A DNA stretch of 64,000 nt from Pectobacterium atrosepticum (GCA_019056595.1 CP036163.1:124001-188000), one strand, 5' to 3'; positions 20,896 to 32,185 are shown, counted from the first letter of the stretch. The notes: generated by a model not told the origin, from the letters alone. A program made the numbers and translations.

Positions 20896-20905
20896 TTTCT
20901 TTTAT
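20860..20905 (-). terminator. Terminator of tRNA-Ser
   Basis: A perfect 18-bp inverted repeat (ATAAAAGAAAACGCCCTT and its complement) around a 10-nt loop begins 2 nt beyond the CCA end of the tRNA. The A/T-rich outer arms give a U tract in either direction, so it may also stop transcripts from the chemoreceptor side. Confidence 0.85.
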
Positions 20906-20906
20906 A

Positions 20907-20996
20907 TGGCGGTGAGGAAGGGATTCGAACCCTTGATACGTTTTCACGTATACACACTTTCCAGGCGTGCTCCTTCAGCCTCTCGGACACCTCACC
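20907..20996 (-). tRNA. serX: tRNA-Ser (anticodon GGA)
   Basis: On the minus strand a 90-nt cloverleaf starts GGTGAGG and ends CCTCACC G CCA, with CCA encoded. The anticodon loop CTGGAAA gives anticodon GGA, reading UCC/UCU. A long variable arm (TATACG...CGTATC) is typical of class II tRNA-Ser. The T-loop GGTTCGAATCC is intact. It corresponds to E. coli serX, also near ycdX. Confidence 0.96.
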
Positions 20997-21274
20997 GTGG
21001 CCTCGCTGCATGTCTTACCAGCGGACGGCGCTAATGTAGGTAAATTGCCGGACAGCGTCAACAAACTTCTGCATTCAATACGTGTAATTAGCTAAAGTTA
21101 ACGCAATTTGTTGGTTTGCTCACCGTTTTTGATCTCATCTTCGTCCATTCGTTAGCATTAGTCCAAAACCCCATGTTTCATTTTTGTTAATCATGCGTTA
21201 TAAGTCCGCTGGCTGGCTGCGGAATACCCCTGAAAATGGTATGCTGACTTGCAAACGTTGACTCAGGAGAACCT

Positions 21275-22012
21275 ATGTATCCCGTCGATTTACATATGCA
21301 TACCGTTGCCAGTACGCATGCTTACAGTACCCTTCATGATTACATCGTCGAAGCGCAGCAGAAGAATATCCGCCTGTTTGCCATTACCGATCATGGCCCA
21401 GATATGGCAGATGCGCCGCATTACTGGCATTTTATGAATATGCGAGTTTGGCCGCGTCTGGTTGATGGTGTCGGCATCCTGCGTGGTATCGAAGCGAATA
21501 TTAAAAACATTGAAGGCGATATTGACTGCACCGGACCTATGTTGGATCAGGTCGATGTGATTATTGCGGGCTTTCACGAGCCAGTTTTTCCACCGCAGGA
21601 TAAAGATACGCATACTGCGGCGATGATCGCGACCATGGCGCGTGGTGATGCACATATCATTAGCCACCCCGGTAACCCGAAGTTTCCCGTCGATATCCGC
21701 GCAATTGCAGAGGCCGCGGCGAAATATAACGTTGCGCTGGAGCTGAATAACTCTTCTTTCATACATTCACGCCAAGGCAGTGAGCCAAACTGTCGGGCAA
21801 TTGCTGAAGCCGTTCGTGACGCGGGTGGGTTACTTTCTTTAGGTTCTGATTCCCATATTGCGTTTTCTCTGGGAGACTTTACCCACTGTGAGCGTATTTT
21901 GCAGGAAGTGAATTTCCCCCAAGATCGGATATTAAACGTAAGCCCTCGGCGTGTGTTGGATTTCCTCGAACAACGTGGAATGCCTGCTATCGCTGAATTG
22001 GCTGATTTGTGA
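21275..22012 (+). CDS. ycdX: PHP-family phosphatase YcdX
   Basis: A zinc-dependent phosphatase of the PHP superfamily, implicated in swarming in E. coli. The 245-residue product has the metal-binding motifs DLHMHTVAS (H7 and H9), ITDHGPD, the GFHEP segment, ISHPGNP and GSDSHIA. Start ATG follows CAGGAG by 6 nt. Length equals the E. coli protein, and ycdY follows after 46 nt, likely in the same transcript. Confidence 0.94.
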   Translation: MYPVDLHMHTVASTHAYSTLHDYIVEAQQKNIRLFAITDHGPDMADAPHYWHFMNMRVWPRLVDGVGILRGIEANIKNIEGDIDCTGPMLDQVDVIIAGFHEPVFPPQDKDTHTAAMIATMARGDAHIISHPGNPKFPVDIRAIAEAAAKYNVALELNNSSFIHSRQGSEPNCRAIAEAVRDAGGLLSLGSDSHIAFSLGDFTHCERILQEVNFPQDRILNVSPRRVLDFLEQRGMPAIAELADL

Positions 22013-22058
22013 CGGTGTCACTTTAAAGTGTTGTCACTTAAAATAAATAGGGTTATGA

Positions 22059-22637
22059 ATGAACGAGTTTTCTATTGTGTGCCGCCTATTGGGCACGCTG
22101 TTTTATCGCCAGCCGCAGGATCCTTTGCTGACACCGTTATTTACGCTGATTAAGGAAGGGAAACTGGTACAGCACTGGCCGCTGGATCAGGATGCGTTGC
22201 TGGTCCGCTTACAGAAAGGGCTGGATTTACCCGCGATGGCGGCGGATTATCAGGCGCTGTTTGATAGTGAAAATGGTTCGGTTTCACCGCTGCGTTCGTC
22301 CTATGAAAGCGATGCTGATGATGCAGAAATTCGTACCTTCCTGCAACAGCGCGGTATGCCGCTAAATGACGGTGCGGTCGGTCATTTTGGTAGCTTGCTG
22401 CTCGCGGCGTCATGGTTGGAAGATCAGGCACAAGAAGATGAAACGGCCGCGCAGATTACCCTGTTCGATGAATATATATTACCGTGGAGCGATCGTTTTC
22501 TTGGGAAAGTGGAAAGTCACGCTACCACCGCATTTTATCGCACACTGTCGATAGTGTGCCGCGAAGCACTCGAAGCCATGCGGGATGAGCTGGGTGAAAG
22601 CGAAGAAGATGAAGATGAGTCTGAAGCAGAAGAGTAA
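22059..22637 (+). CDS. ycdY: YcdY, TorD/DmsD-family redox chaperone
   Basis: A helical cytoplasmic chaperone of the TorD family; in E. coli YcdY raises YcdX activity, apparently by aiding zinc loading. The 192-residue product starts MNEFSIVCRLLGTLFYRQP and contains the family-typical YQALFDSE and the DEYILPWSDRF segment. The C-terminus is a strongly acidic tail. Pairing with ycdX supports the role. Confidence 0.9.
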   Translation: MNEFSIVCRLLGTLFYRQPQDPLLTPLFTLIKEGKLVQHWPLDQDALLVRLQKGLDLPAMAADYQALFDSENGSVSPLRSSYESDADDAEIRTFLQQRGMPLNDGAVGHFGSLLLAASWLEDQAQEDETAAQITLFDEYILPWSDRFLGKVESHATTAFYRTLSIVCREALEAMRDELGESEEDEDESEAEE

Positions 22638-22709
22638 TACGCCAAGCCTGCTATGCCGATAGCAAAATAGCCGATAGCAAACATCGCGTATGCTATCGGC
22701 GAGTGAGCG

Positions 22710-23276
22710 TTAGTCAGTAAACAGGATAACGATCTGGCCGGGTTTGATTTCAATGCCTTTCGCCATTTTTTTCGCCATCGATTCCGTTGTGCTCTTATCT
22801 GCATTCAATACATAAGCCGGTTTTTGGTCAAAATAGCTTTTCAGTGATTGATTGAGATAAGGGCTTAGCGTTTTCATTACCGTCTGCATTTTTTCCGGTT
22901 GTACGGTGTAATCAACGAGTTCCATGTCCTTCAGGTAAATTGCCCCCTGAGCTTTATCAAATACCGGTTGTGCTTTTAGCGTAAGTTTCATATCAGCAGT
23001 CTGATTGCCCAGTAGAGACGAAATATCGACCTTCGCATTGCCCGCTAGCGTGATTTTACCAGGTTCTGCCCGACCAATCTGACTGGATAGCTCGGTCAAG
23101 ACGATATGGGCATCCACCACGCCAGGTACGCCCAACTGTTTCTGGTAATCATTGTGCTTTTGCAGGTACTCATTCACTTCCTGCTCACTGAGCGTGTATT
23201 GCGTGAGTTTATTACAGCCGCTGAGTGTAAAGGCAAGCAGCACTGCGGCTACTGCCAGCCATCCTGATTTTTTCAT
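22710..23276 (-). CDS. yceB: YceB family lipoprotein (DUF1439)
   Basis: A predicted lipoprotein of unknown function. The 188-residue chain has a lipoprotein signal with lipobox LSGC, Cys21, then the YceB domain with LTQYTLSEQEVNEYLQKHN, the family hallmark. It faces ycdY convergently and precedes grxB in the E. coli order. The domain belongs to a lipid-binding-like fold family, but no substrate is known. Confidence 0.9.
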   Translation of the reverse strand: MKKSGWLAVAAVLLAFTLSGCNKLTQYTLSEQEVNEYLQKHNDYQKQLGVPGVVDAHIVLTELSSQIGRAEPGKITLAGNAKVDISSLLGNQTADMKLTLKAQPVFDKAQGAIYLKDMELVDYTVQPEKMQTVMKTLSPYLNQSLKSYFDQKPAYVLNADKSTTESMAKKMAKGIEIKPGQIVILFTD

Positions 23277-23462
23277 TATTTTGACCTCTTAATGCTATTT
23301 ATTACGCGCACAATTTATTTATCTGGGCGGTCTATTCATGCAAAAAATAACCATGATCTCGCTTGGGCAGCGTGCGCCCGATGCTCAGGGTAAACAATAG
23401 GATAGCACTGAAATGGCAGATAATGCCGCTTCAGAACGAAGCGGCGGAGTAAAACTGAATGG

Positions 23463-24110
23463 CTAGATTGCCAGACTACTGAGTAGCGTTACCTGAGTTT
23501 GCTTTGCCATGTTATCCCGATAGTCTGCAACGCGAGAAGGCGGCGTAACACCCGCAACGATAGACAAAGAGCGAAGCAGCGGGAAGAGATCGAAGTCATC
23601 CGTCGACAGGACGCCGTTACAGGCATTCGGCTGAACAATTAGCGGATCGAGATCCTGTAGATCATGGTTCAGTTTCTTAATCAGCCCCTGAGAATGGCTC
23701 AGATGGTCAGCAAAATTGCCTAGCTGGGCTTCCTTCTTATTAACAAAGTATTGCCGGGCAGGAGCGGAGGCAAACTCTTCAAAGGCTGCCTGCGCAAAGC
23801 GGGGAATAATCAGACGTGGCGTATATTCAGTAACTTTACGTAGCCAAGCGGCGATTGCTGGATTGGTTGAGCCAGTCAACAGCGGCTTACGGTCATAGCT
23901 GTCGATGAAATGAACAATGTCCATACTTTCTGGCATGTAGCTGCCGTCATCTTTTTGCAGAATGGGCACCATTTTCTGGCCGATCAGCCGCTCCGGTGTC
24001 GCAGCGTCATCGTTCGCCAATATTTGCAGTTCGACAGGGAGGTTTTTCAGGCCGAAGATCATGCGTGCTTTAACGCAGTAGGGGCAGTGATCATAAATGT
24101 AGAGCTTCAT
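23463..24110 (-). CDS. grxB: Glutaredoxin 2
   Basis: A GST-like dithiol glutaredoxin that reduces disulfides with glutathione in the cytoplasm. The 215-residue product has the active site CPYC at 9-12, then a thioredoxin-like domain (to about 75) with the cis-Pro region MVPIL and the ESMDIVHFID segment, and an all-helical C-terminal domain. Length matches E. coli GrxB, unlike the 80-90-residue classical glutaredoxins. Confidence 0.95.
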   Translation of the reverse strand: MKLYIYDHCPYCVKARMIFGLKNLPVELQILANDDAATPERLIGQKMVPILQKDDGSYMPESMDIVHFIDSYDRKPLLTGSTNPAIAAWLRKVTEYTPRLIIPRFAQAAFEEFASAPARQYFVNKKEAQLGNFADHLSHSQGLIKKLNHDLQDLDPLIVQPNACNGVLSTDDFDLFPLLRSLSIVAGVTPPSRVADYRDNMAKQTQVTLLSSLAI

Positions 24111-24291
24111 ACGTCGTCTCCTAAATCACAGGTTGTAGACAAAGGCCGCAGCGCGGCCACGTGTGTAACCCATCATCAAACAAGGTAAGTTACGTGAGCG
24201 AGAAGACTCGCGACGAAACAATTGTTTGAATGTATTAGGAAAGTATAGAAGGGCTTTACCGACGAGATCAAACTCGTCGGTAAAATTCAGA

Positions 24292-25497
24292 CTAATGACC
24301 ACCCAGCATCGCGGGTTCGATGCGGCGTTGATTGAACTGCCAATACAGCGCGGCTAACGTCAGAAACCCTATGGTGCCGAGCATGAACCACGGCAGTTCC
24401 GGCTGATTTAATGCGTGTCCGGTATCAAATAGCCAGCCGCCGCCGCTGTAGCCAATCGCGCCGCCCAGCGCCAACCCAAGCCGGCTGAAGCCCATATAGC
24501 TGCCTCTGGCCCTGGAATCTGCCAGCGAGGCGCTCAAGGTTTCACGTGCAGGTTCAGCGATAATAGAGCCCATGTAAAACAGACTGATAAGCATCAGCAG
24601 CGGCCGAAGCTCTGTCGTCATCCCAATTGGGAACATGCTGACGGACATGATGAAAAGCCCCACCATCAAGCGCTGTTCCAACCGGAAACGCTTCTCGCTC
24701 CAGCGGGCGATAGGATAAAGCAGCGTCAGCGATAGCACCGCTTCAATGGCATACATCCATTTCACCGCAGACGGCGTTCCGGCGATTTCGTTGACCATAA
24801 TGGGTAGCATTAACAGAACCTGAACGGCCAACATGTAGTAGCCCGTCAGTGTTAATACGTACATCAGGAAACGGCGGTCGCGAATCACGCGCATCAGCCC
24901 TTCTTTGATTGGCGTTCTTACCGTTGAAATACGGTAGGCCGGTAACAGCCAGGCATTAAGCCCTGCTACAAGCACGAAAATGACCGCGCCAACCCAGCAG
25001 ACAACCTCAAAATCGTACTGAAGCAGCCAACTGCCGAGCAGGGCGCCAATGACGGCACCGGCGCTGTCTTGCATCATCAGTAGTGAATAGAAGCGGCCAC
25101 GTTCTTGCGGGCGAATCAGCTTGATCACCAGTGCGGTACGCGGCGGATCGAATAACGTGCCACCCAAACCGGACAATGCACAGGACAGCCAGAGCAGCCA
25201 AGGCTCGTCAGCAATCGCCATGAAAACAAAACCGGAGGCGCGCAGCAGCATCCCAGTGATAATCATCGGTTTGGCACCAAAGCGGTCAGCGATGGCTCCG
25301 CCAAAAATACCCAGACCTTGCTGAATAAATTGACGCAATCCCAATGCGATACCGACTAATAATGCGGCCCAGCCGAGTTGATCGACAAAACGAATGGAAA
25401 TAAGGGGGAAAACAACGAAGAACCCTAAAACCACCAGCATATTATCTAGTAATAAAAAATATTTACCCAAGCTCCGAGCTTGCGACATCAGAGGCAT
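24292..25497 (-). CDS. mdtH: MFS multidrug efflux protein MdtH
   Basis: An inner-membrane major facilitator transporter of the drug:proton antiporter group; E. coli MdtH gives modest resistance to some quinolones. The 401-residue product has about 11-12 hydrophobic helices, the MFS loop motif [12 protein letters not shown], and long identical runs with MdtH ([31 protein letters not shown]). A second Met ([11 protein letters not shown]) three residues in could be the true start. Confidence 0.94.
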
Positions 25498-25811
25498 GTT
25501 TCACCACAACGAAGAAAGGAGGAAAATAACAGACGTGACTATTTTGTACTCTAATTCAACTTTGGTATAGCCTATTGTTGGATAATATTTTTTTATCGAT
25601 TTAACGTTATCCGAGTAGCATTTCAGCGAGAAAAAATGGCTTTCCTGATTCAACTGCGCAATAACTCGGCGACGAGGATTTTACGTCCATGAATTTATGT
25701 GGTTATAGTAAGGATTATCGGGAATGCCGATATTTTCTGCTTATGTGAAATAGTCACTTTTTCAGCGCCGATGAATTTTACTTATCGATAACATGGAGAG
25801 TAGGGGGCAAA
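25498..25811. other. Divergent promoter gap mdtH / rimJ
   Basis: This 314-nt gap is AT-rich and contains only a 13-codon open frame at about 25636. I see no known operator or RNA. It must hold both divergent promoters; GGAGAG stands before the rimJ ATG. Confidence 0.5.
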
Positions 25812-26396
25812 ATGTTTGGCTATCGTTCAACGCCGGCAAAAGTGCAATTGACAACCGATAGGCTGGTGGTGCGTCTGGCCCATGAACACGATGCATGGCG
25901 TCTGGCTGAATACTATTCTGAAAACCGTGATTTTCTTAAGCCGTGGGAACCCGTGAGAGACGCCAGCCATTGCTATCCATCTGGCTGGCAGGCGCGGCTT
26001 AGCGTGATTAACGAAATGCATAAACAGGGCAGCGCTTATTACTTCCTCCTGTTGGATCTGAATGAAAACGAAGTGTGTGGCGTAGCGAATTTCAGTAACG
26101 TACTGCGGGGATCGTTCCACGCCTGCTATCTGGGTTACTCTCTCGGCCAGAAATGGCAGGGGCAGGGGCTGATGTACGAAGCATTGCAGTCGGCATTGTG
26201 TTACATGCAGCGTCAGCAGCATATGCATCGCATCATGGCTAACTATATGCCGCATAACCAGCGCAGTGGGAACCTATTGACGCGTTTGGGGTTTGAACGT
26301 GAAGGCTATGCGAAGGATTATCTGCTAATTGATGGCAAATGGCAGGATCATGTATTAACCGCGTTGACCAACGCCGAGTGGAAGTCTCCGCGTTAA
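25812..26396 (+). CDS. rimJ: Ribosomal protein S5 N-acetyltransferase RimJ
   Basis: A GNAT-fold acetyltransferase that acetylates the N-terminal alanine of ribosomal protein S5. The 194-residue product matches E. coli Rim[22 protein letters not shown] at the start, acetyl-CoA motif [15 protein letters not shown] and the C-terminal [16 protein letters not shown]. yceH follows after 6 nt, and both are probably read as one unit with mviM. Confidence 0.95.
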   Translation: MFGYRSTPAKVQLTTDRLVVRLAHEHDAWRLAEYYSENRDFLKPWEPVRDASHCYPSGWQARLSVINEMHKQGSAYYFLLLDLNENEVCGVANFSNVLRGSFHACYLGYSLGQKWQGQGLMYEALQSALCYMQRQQHMHRIMANYMPHNQRSGNLLTRLGFEREGYAKDYLLIDGKWQDHVLTALTNAEWKSPR

Positions 26397-26402
26397 GGAA
26401 AA

Positions 26403-27044
26403 ATGATGAAATACCAATTGGATGCTCGCGAAGCCCGCGTAATCGGCTGCATGTTGGAAAAGCAGATCACTACGCCGGATCAGTACCCTATGTCGTTAAA
26501 CAGCATCACCACGGCTTGCAACCAGAAAACCAACCGTGAGCCAGTGACGGAACTGAGCGAAAGTGAGGTACAGCAAACGCTGGATTTGCTCGTGAAGAAG
26601 CATTTCCTGCGCACGCTCAGCGGCTTTGGTAACCGTGTTGTGAAGTACGAACATCGTTTTTGCAATTCGGAGTTTGGCGATCTGAAGCTCTCTCCCGCGG
26701 AGGTCGCTCTAGTGACGACGCTTCTGCTGCGTGGTCCACAGACGCCGGGTGAACTGCGTACGCGTGCCGCTCGATTGTATGATTTTTCAGATGTTGGCGA
26801 AGCTGAATCCACCCTTGATCAATTGCAACAACGTGACGATGGCCCGTTTGTTGTACGACTCGCGCGGGAGGCGGGCAAACGGGAAAGCCGCTACCGGCAC
26901 CTTTTCAGTGGTGAAGCGAGTGATGCGGCGGTTCTTGAAGAGGAAAGCGTGAACGACAATTCGCATCCGCTGGCCGAGCGAGTTGAAGCGTTAGAGACAG
27001 AGGTTGCTGAACTCAAACGTCAACTTGCCGCACTGTTAGCGTAA
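26403..27044 (+). CDS. yceH: YceH, DUF480 winged-helix protein
   Basis: Function not established. The 213-residue product is built from tandem winged-helix-like domains ([24 protein letters not shown] is the family opening; [24 protein letters not shown] starts the second) plus a short C-terminal coiled coil ([19 protein letters not shown]). Position between rimJ and mviM is conserved in enterobacteria. Confidence 0.93.
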   Translation: MMKYQLDAREARVIGCMLEKQITTPDQYPMSLNSITTACNQKTNREPVTELSESEVQQTLDLLVKKHFLRTLSGFGNRVVKYEHRFCNSEFGDLKLSPAEVALVTTLLLRGPQTPGELRTRAARLYDFSDVGEAESTLDQLQQRDDGPFVVRLAREAGKRESRYRHLFSGEASDAAVLEEESVNDNSHPLAERVEALETEVAELKRQLAALLA

Positions 27045-27073
27045 TAGAATCTGTATCAGGGAGAAAATCAGCC

Positions 27074-28039
27074 ATGAAGCCTCAGTTTCCATCTGCGGAA
27101 AACGTTGCAGAACCTACCGTATCCATCCAACGCCCTCGTATCGGTGTCGTCGGGTTGGGATCCATCGCGCAGAAAGCCTATTTGCCCATTCTCAGTCAGG
27201 CTGAGCGCTGGGAACTGGTTGGTGCATTTTCTCCCGATCGACAAAAGACGCAGCGGATTTGCCAACACTATCGGATGACGGGTTTCTCTGCATTGGATGA
27301 GTTGGCAGCCCACTGCGATGCGGTCTTTGTCCATAGCAGTACCGCCAGCCATTTTTCCGTTGTAAGCCAACTGCTTGAGGCGGGTGTCGATGTCTATGTG
27401 GATAAACCGCTGGCAGAGACGCTGGAGCAAGCGGAAGTGCTGGTCGAATTGGCAGAGCAACAACAAAAAATTCTCATGGTTGGCTTTAATCGTCGTTTTG
27501 CTCCGTGCTATCAGCAGCTAAAGCAACGGTTGGATCAACCCGCATCCCTGCGCATGGATAAACATCGTATTGATAGCGTCGGGCCGCAAGATGTGCGTTT
27601 TACCTTACTGGACGACTACCTGCATGTGGTTGACACCGCGCTATGGCTGGCAGGAGGTGATGCCGAATTGGTTGATGGTGTTTTGCATGCAAATGCGGAC
27701 GGCCAACTACTGTATGCCGAACATCATTTCCAGAGCGGCAACTGTCAGGTGACGACCAGCATGCATCGTCAGGCCGGGAGCCAGCGAGAGTGGGTTCAGG
27801 CCGTTACCAACGGTGGGTTATATCAGGTGGATGAGATGCGTGAATGGCGTGAAGATCGCGAAGGGATGACGCTCCACCCAACTGTGCCATCCTGGCAAAC
27901 TACGCTAGAACAACGTGGATTTGTCGGTGCGGTGCATCATTTCATGGCAGCGATCGAACAACGGAAACCAGCGGAAACATCCGGTAACCAGGCGTTGCTA
28001 TCCCAGCGCATGATTGAAAAATTGCTGGGAAAAAGCTGA
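27074..28039 (+). CDS. mviM: MviM-type Gfo/Idh/MocA oxidoreductase
   Basis: A putative NAD(P)-dependent oxidoreductase of unknown substrate. The 321-residue chain has an N-terminal Rossmann fold (GVVGLGSIAQKAYLP, about 24-38) and the family EKP-like motif as VDKPLAET, then the GFNRRF segment and a C-terminal alpha/beta domain. It starts 29 nt after yceH and precedes murJ, as in E. coli. Confidence 0.93.
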   Translation: MKPQFPSAENVAEPTVSIQRPRIGVVGLGSIAQKAYLPILSQAERWELVGAFSPDRQKTQRICQHYRMTGFSALDELAAHCDAVFVHSSTASHFSVVSQLLEAGVDVYVDKPLAETLEQAEVLVELAEQQQKILMVGFNRRFAPCYQQLKQRLDQPASLRMDKHRIDSVGPQDVRFTLLDDYLHVVDTALWLAGGDAELVDGVLHANADGQLLYAEHHFQSGNCQVTTSMHRQAGSQREWVQAVTNGGLYQVDEMREWREDREGMTLHPTVPSWQTTLEQRGFVGAVHHFMAAIEQRKPAETSGNQALLSQRMIEKLLGKS

Positions 28040-28166
28040 AAAGTTCAGCGGTTATGACAATGTTCGGTAGCTATTACACGCGCAATGCGTAGACTAGTCG
28101 CACCTCGCAATCAGGATGACCCCAACGGGTTAATAATCACGCCTGAACCGTTCAGAACATAATCGG

Positions 28167-29702
28167 ATGAATTTACTTAAATCACTGGCTGCTGTCAGTT
28201 CCATGACCATGTTATCGCGCATTTTAGGATTTGTGCGCGATGCTATTGTCGCGCGTATTTTTGGTGCAGGTATGGCGACGGATGCCTTCTTTGTCGCGTT
28301 CAAACTGCCCAACCTGCTCCGACGCATTTTCGCGGAAGGTGCATTTTCACAGGCGTTCGTGCCTATTCTGGCCGAATATAAAAGCCAGCAGGGTGATGAA
28401 GCCACGAGAACGTTCCTCGCTTATGTCTCCGGTATGCTGACGCTGATTCTGGCATTAGTCACCGTGGCGGGTATGGTCGCCGCGCCTTGGGTCATTATGG
28501 TCACTGCTCCCGGCTTTGCTGCGACGCCGGAGCGCTTTGAGCTGACCTCTAATCTATTAAGAGTCACGTTTCCCTATATCCTGCTGATCTCACTGACCTC
28601 CATGGTGGGTTCGGTGCTAAACACCTGGAACCGTTTCTCGGTGCCGGCATTTGCCCCGACGCTGCTAAACGTCAGCATGATTGGCTTCGCGTTGTTTGCT
28701 GCACCGTATTTTAACCCTCCCGTAATGGCGCTGGCCTGGGCGGTATTGGTTGGTGGTTTACTGCAACTCGGCTATCAGCTACCGCATCTGAAAAAGATTG
28801 GCATGCTGGTATTGCCGCGCCTGAAATGGCGCGATCCGCGAGTCTGGCGAGTCATGAAGCTGATGGGACCTGCGGTTTTAGGCGTGTCGGTGAGCCAGAT
28901 TTCGTTGATCATCAACACCATTTTCGCGTCCTTCCTCAACGAAGGGGCGGTGTCATGGATGTATTACGCCGATCGTCTGATGGAATTTCCTTCCGGCGTA
29001 TTGGGGGTGGCGTTAGGGACGATCTTACTCCCGTCGCTGGCGAAAAGTTTTGCCAGTGGCAATCATGACGAGTATTCCCGCCTGATGGATTGGGGGCTTC
29101 GTCTGTGTTTCCTGCTGGCGCTACCGAGCGCGGTAGCATTAGGAATTTTAGCCAAACCTTTAACGGTGTCGCTGTTCCAGTACGGTAAGTTTAGCGCCTT
29201 TGACGCGCTGATGACCCAACGCGCGCTGGTTGCCTACTCGGTTGGGTTGATGGGATTGATTGTCGTCAAAGTGTTAGTGCCTGGCTTCTATTCCCGGCAG
29301 GATATCAAGACGCCAGTAAAAATAGCGATAGTCACGCTGATTCTGACGCAAGTTATGAACCTGATCTTTATCGGTCCGCTGCAACATGCGGGTCTGGCAT
29401 TGTCCATCGGACTTGCTTCCTGCTTGAATGCAGGGCTGCTGTATTGGCAACTGCGTAAGCAGGATATTTTCCAACCACTGCCGGGTTGGAGAGGTTTTCT
29501 GGTTCGCCTGCTGGCAGCGGTTATCGTGATGTCGCTGGTTTTACTGGGCATGCTGTGGTGGATGCCCGCATGGGATGACGGCAATATGACGATGCGAATT
29601 CTGCGCTTACTGCTGGTCGTCGTCGTGGGCGCGGGATCCTATTTTGCCACGCTGGCGCTGTTGGGATTCCGACCCCGAGATTTCGCCCGCCGTAGCGTGT
29701 AA
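28167..29702 (+). CDS. murJ: Lipid II flippase MurJ (MviN)
   Basis: Moves lipid II across the inner membrane for peptidoglycan synthesis; essential in E. coli. The 511-residue product has about 14 membrane helices of the MOP exporter fold and the MurJ signatures [36 protein letters not shown] and [17 protein letters not shown]. Length equals E. coli MurJ. Unlike in E. coli, no flagellar flg genes follow: argS comes next in the opposite direction. Confidence 0.96.
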   Translation: MNLLKSLAAVSSMTMLSRILGFVRDAIVARIFGAGMATDAFFVAFKLPNLLRRIFAEGAFSQAFVPILAEYKSQQGDEATRTFLAYVSGMLTLILALVTVAGMVAAPWVIMVTAPGFAATPERFELTSNLLRVTFPYILLISLTSMVGSVLNTWNRFSVPAFAPTLLNVSMIGFALFAAPYFNPPVMALAWAVLVGGLLQLGYQLPHLKKIGMLVLPRLKWRDPRVWRVMKLMGPAVLGVSVSQISLIINTIFASFLNEGAVSWMYYADRLMEFPSGVLGVALGTILLPSLAKSFASGNHDEYSRLMDWGLRLCFLLALPSAVALGILAKPLTVSLFQYGKFSAFDALMTQRALVAYSVGLMGLIVVKVLVPGFYSRQDIKTPVKIAIVTLILTQVMNLIFIGPLQHAGLALSIGLASCLNAGLLYWQLRKQDIFQPLPGWRGFLVRLLAAVIVMSLVLLGMLWWMPAWDDGNMTMRILRLLLVVVVGAGSYFATLALLGFRPRDFARRSV

Positions 29703-29724
29703 CAACATTACGGAATTGCGTAGT

Positions 29725-29761
29725 AAAAAACGCCATTGGTGCTGCCACCAATGGCGTTTTT
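29725..29761. terminator. Bidirectional terminator between murJ and argS
   Basis: An 11-bp stem (CGCCATTGGTG / CACCAATGGCG) flanked by A6 and T5 serves the two convergent genes. Confidence 0.9.
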
Positions 29762-29799
29762 GTTTTACGTTGATGGATACGTTTTTAGTCGATGGAGAA

Positions 29800-31530
29800 T
29801 TACATCTTATCGACGGTTTCGATACCCAGCGTATCCAGACCCTGCTTCAACGTTTTTGCCGTGAGCAGCGCCAGTCTTAGACGGCTCTGACGCACATCAT
29901 CATTTTCGGCGTTCAGGATGGGGCAGTGTTCGTAGAAACCAGAGAACAGGCCAGCCAGATCGTACAGGTAGCTACACATCACATGCGGCGTGCCTTCGCG
30001 GGCAACGGAGGTGATGGTTTCTTCAAATTGCAGCAGGCGCGTGGCAAGCGCAAATTCGCGCTCATCATTCAGCGTAATCGGCTGCGTTAAGGTGTCTTCC
30101 TGTATGCCCGCACGCTTGAAAATGGACGCAACACGTGTATAGGCATATTGCATATAAGGCGCTGTGTTGCCTTCAAACGCCAGCATGTTATCCCAATCAA
30201 AAACGTAGTCCGTGGTACGGCTTTTCGACAGGTCTGCGTATTTAATCGCGCCGATAGAAACCACTTTCGCCAACGCTGCTAACTCGTCGCTTTCCATCTG
30301 TGGATTTTTTTCCGCGATGAGTTTCAGTGCGCGACCGTAGGCTTCATCCAATAGCTCGGACAGCTTGATCGTTCCGCCTGCACGCGTTTTGAATGGTTTA
30401 CCGTCTTTGCCCAGCATCATGCCAAACATGTGGTGTTCCAGGCTGACAGAATCGGGCACGTAACCCGCTTTACGCACGATCGTCCAAGCCTGCATCAAAT
30501 GCTGATGCTGACGGGAATCGATGTAGTAAAGCACGCGATCGGCGTTCAGGGTTTCATAACGGTATTTGGCGCAGGCGATATCGGTTGTGGTGTAGAGGTA
30601 GCCGCCATCTTTTTTCTGGATGATGACGCCCATCGGTTCGCCTTCCTTGTTTTTGTACTCATCAAGGAAAACTACCGTTGCGCCTTCGCTTTCAACTGCC
30701 AGACCTTTTGCTTTCAGATCGGCAACGATGTTCGGCAGCATGCTGTTATACAGGCTTTCACCCATCACATCCTGTTTGGTCAGCGTGACATTAAGGCGTT
30801 CATAGTTGATCTGGTTCTGCGTCATGGTGATATCGACGAGCTTGCGCCACATCTGACGGCAATATTCATCGCCACCCTGTAATTTCACTACGTAACCGCG
30901 TGCGCGTTCAGCGAAATCGGCATCTTCGTCGTAGTGTTTCTTCGCTTCACGATAAAACGCTTCAAGATCGGACAGATCCATCTCGTTGGCGCTTTCGTTT
31001 TGCATTTTTTCAAGGTAGGCAATCAGCATGCCGAACTGCGTACCCCAATCGCCAACGTGGTTAGCACGGATGATATTGTGGCCTAAAAACTCCAGCGTAC
31101 GGGCTGCGGCATCACCAATAATGGTTGAACGCAGGTGGCCGACGTGCATTTCCTTCGCGACGTTGGGGGCAGAGTAGTCAATCACGATCGTTTGTGGTTC
31201 AACGGGCGTTAAACCCAGTTTTGGTGCATTCAGGGCGTTCTCAACTTGGCTCGCAACCCACTGCTTATCGAGAAAAATATTAATAAATCCCGGGCCCGCG
31301 ATTTCTGTTTTTTCCGCAATGCCTTCCAGTGCCAAAAGCTGGACGACTTTCTCAGCCAATTGTCGCGGCGGCATGCCCAGTTTTTTCGCCACGGCCATGA
31401 CGCCATTAGCCTGATAATCACCAAACTGTGCTTTTGCCGACTGACGAACCTGAGCTTCGCTGTCTGCTGGCGCGCCCGCGGCGGTTAACGCCTGGCTGAC
31501 TTTTTCGGAGAGAAGAGCCTGAATATTCAC
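29800..31530 (-). CDS. argS: Arginyl-tRNA synthetase
   Basis: Class I synthetase for tRNA-Arg. The 576-residue product has the N-terminal Add-1 domain (about 1-110), the nucleotide-binding motif as HVGH in [21 protein letters not shown], and the C-terminal DALR anticodon-binding domain. The classical KMSKS is absent, as in E. coli ArgS. It starts [15 protein letters not shown]. Confidence 0.96.
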   Translation of the reverse strand: MNIQALLSEKVSQALTAAGAPADSEAQVRQSAKAQFGDYQANGVMAVAKKLGMPPRQLAEKVVQLLALEGIAEKTEIAGPGFINIFLDKQWVASQVENALNAPKLGLTPVEPQTIVIDYSAPNVAKEMHVGHLRSTIIGDAAARTLEFLGHNIIRANHVGDWGTQFGMLIAYLEKMQNESANEMDLSDLEAFYREAKKHYDEDADFAERARGYVVKLQGGDEYCRQMWRKLVDITMTQNQINYERLNVTLTKQDVMGESLYNSMLPNIVADLKAKGLAVESEGATVVFLDEYKNKEGEPMGVIIQKKDGGYLYTTTDIACAKYRYETLNADRVLYYIDSRQHQHLMQAWTIVRKAGYVPDSVSLEHHMFGMMLGKDGKPFKTRAGGTIKLSELLDEAYGRALKLIAEKNPQMESDELAALAKVVSIGAIKYADLSKSRTTDYVFDWDNMLAFEGNTAPYMQYAYTRVASIFKRAGIQEDTLTQPITLNDEREFALATRLLQFEETITSVAREGTPHVMCSYLYDLAGLFSGFYEHCPILNAENDDVRQSRLRLALLTAKTLKQGLDTLGIETVDKM

Positions 31531-31742
31531 CGGTTTACCTTAAATTAAAAATTAAGCCTTGCTTATACCATATTTGCCTTTCCTCGTCAGCAGACGGCGG
31601 AAGCAAAGGGATGTTCAGGCGAAAAATTACCCGCAGAGCGGGAGATAAAAAAGGCGCGATGAGATGAAAGAATGGATTGAGGAGAGCGCGATAAAAATAA
31701 AAAATAGTTTTAGGTAGAATAAAAATAAATCAAATCGTGATC

Positions 31743-31862
31743 TTAACGTTTTTTCGACCGACTATTTACACCAATTTTATGTGAGTTTCTGGTTTTAAAA
31801 TGGCGGAAAATAGCGTATGCCGCAATAGCGATAAGCGCGATGGATATAATGAGTAAAACCAT
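31743..31862 (-). CDS. Putative small single-pass membrane protein (39 aa)
   Basis: Not recognised. The 39-residue frame starts MVLLIISIALIAIAAYAIF, a clean membrane helix of about 18 residues, and continues with a strongly basic tail (RHFKTRNSHK, SRSKKR). This is the usual plan of enterobacterial small membrane proteins, with the positive end in the cytoplasm. An AGAGA purine run lies about 9 nt before the ATG. It lies alone in the 655-nt gap between argS and yecM; the remainder of the gap shows nothing else. Short length makes chance possible. Confidence 0.5.
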   Translation of the reverse strand: MVLLIISIALIAIAAYAIFRHFKTRNSHKIGVNSRSKKR

Positions 31863-32185
31863 GATGATATCTCTGCGTTATTATTTATTTTCTTAATTTA
31901 TACGTTTTCTTTTCAGCGTTCAATGGAGGTGGGCTTATTTAAGATTCCTCCCAGAATAGATTGCGAGAAGTATCGCAGATTAACATCGGGTAAAAAACGT
32001 TTCCGTTTATTAATCAAACGACATGGTTGCCTTTTCTTTGCATTTAATGCGTTTCACGTAACGAAGGTGTAAATAAATGTACATGGGGAAAAGTAGAATT
32101 TAATTAGAATGTACTATGGGTATGATATTCTCACTATCGAAAATAGTTATTGATATGTGATGGGCCGCGAGGAGTTTTACCCGAT

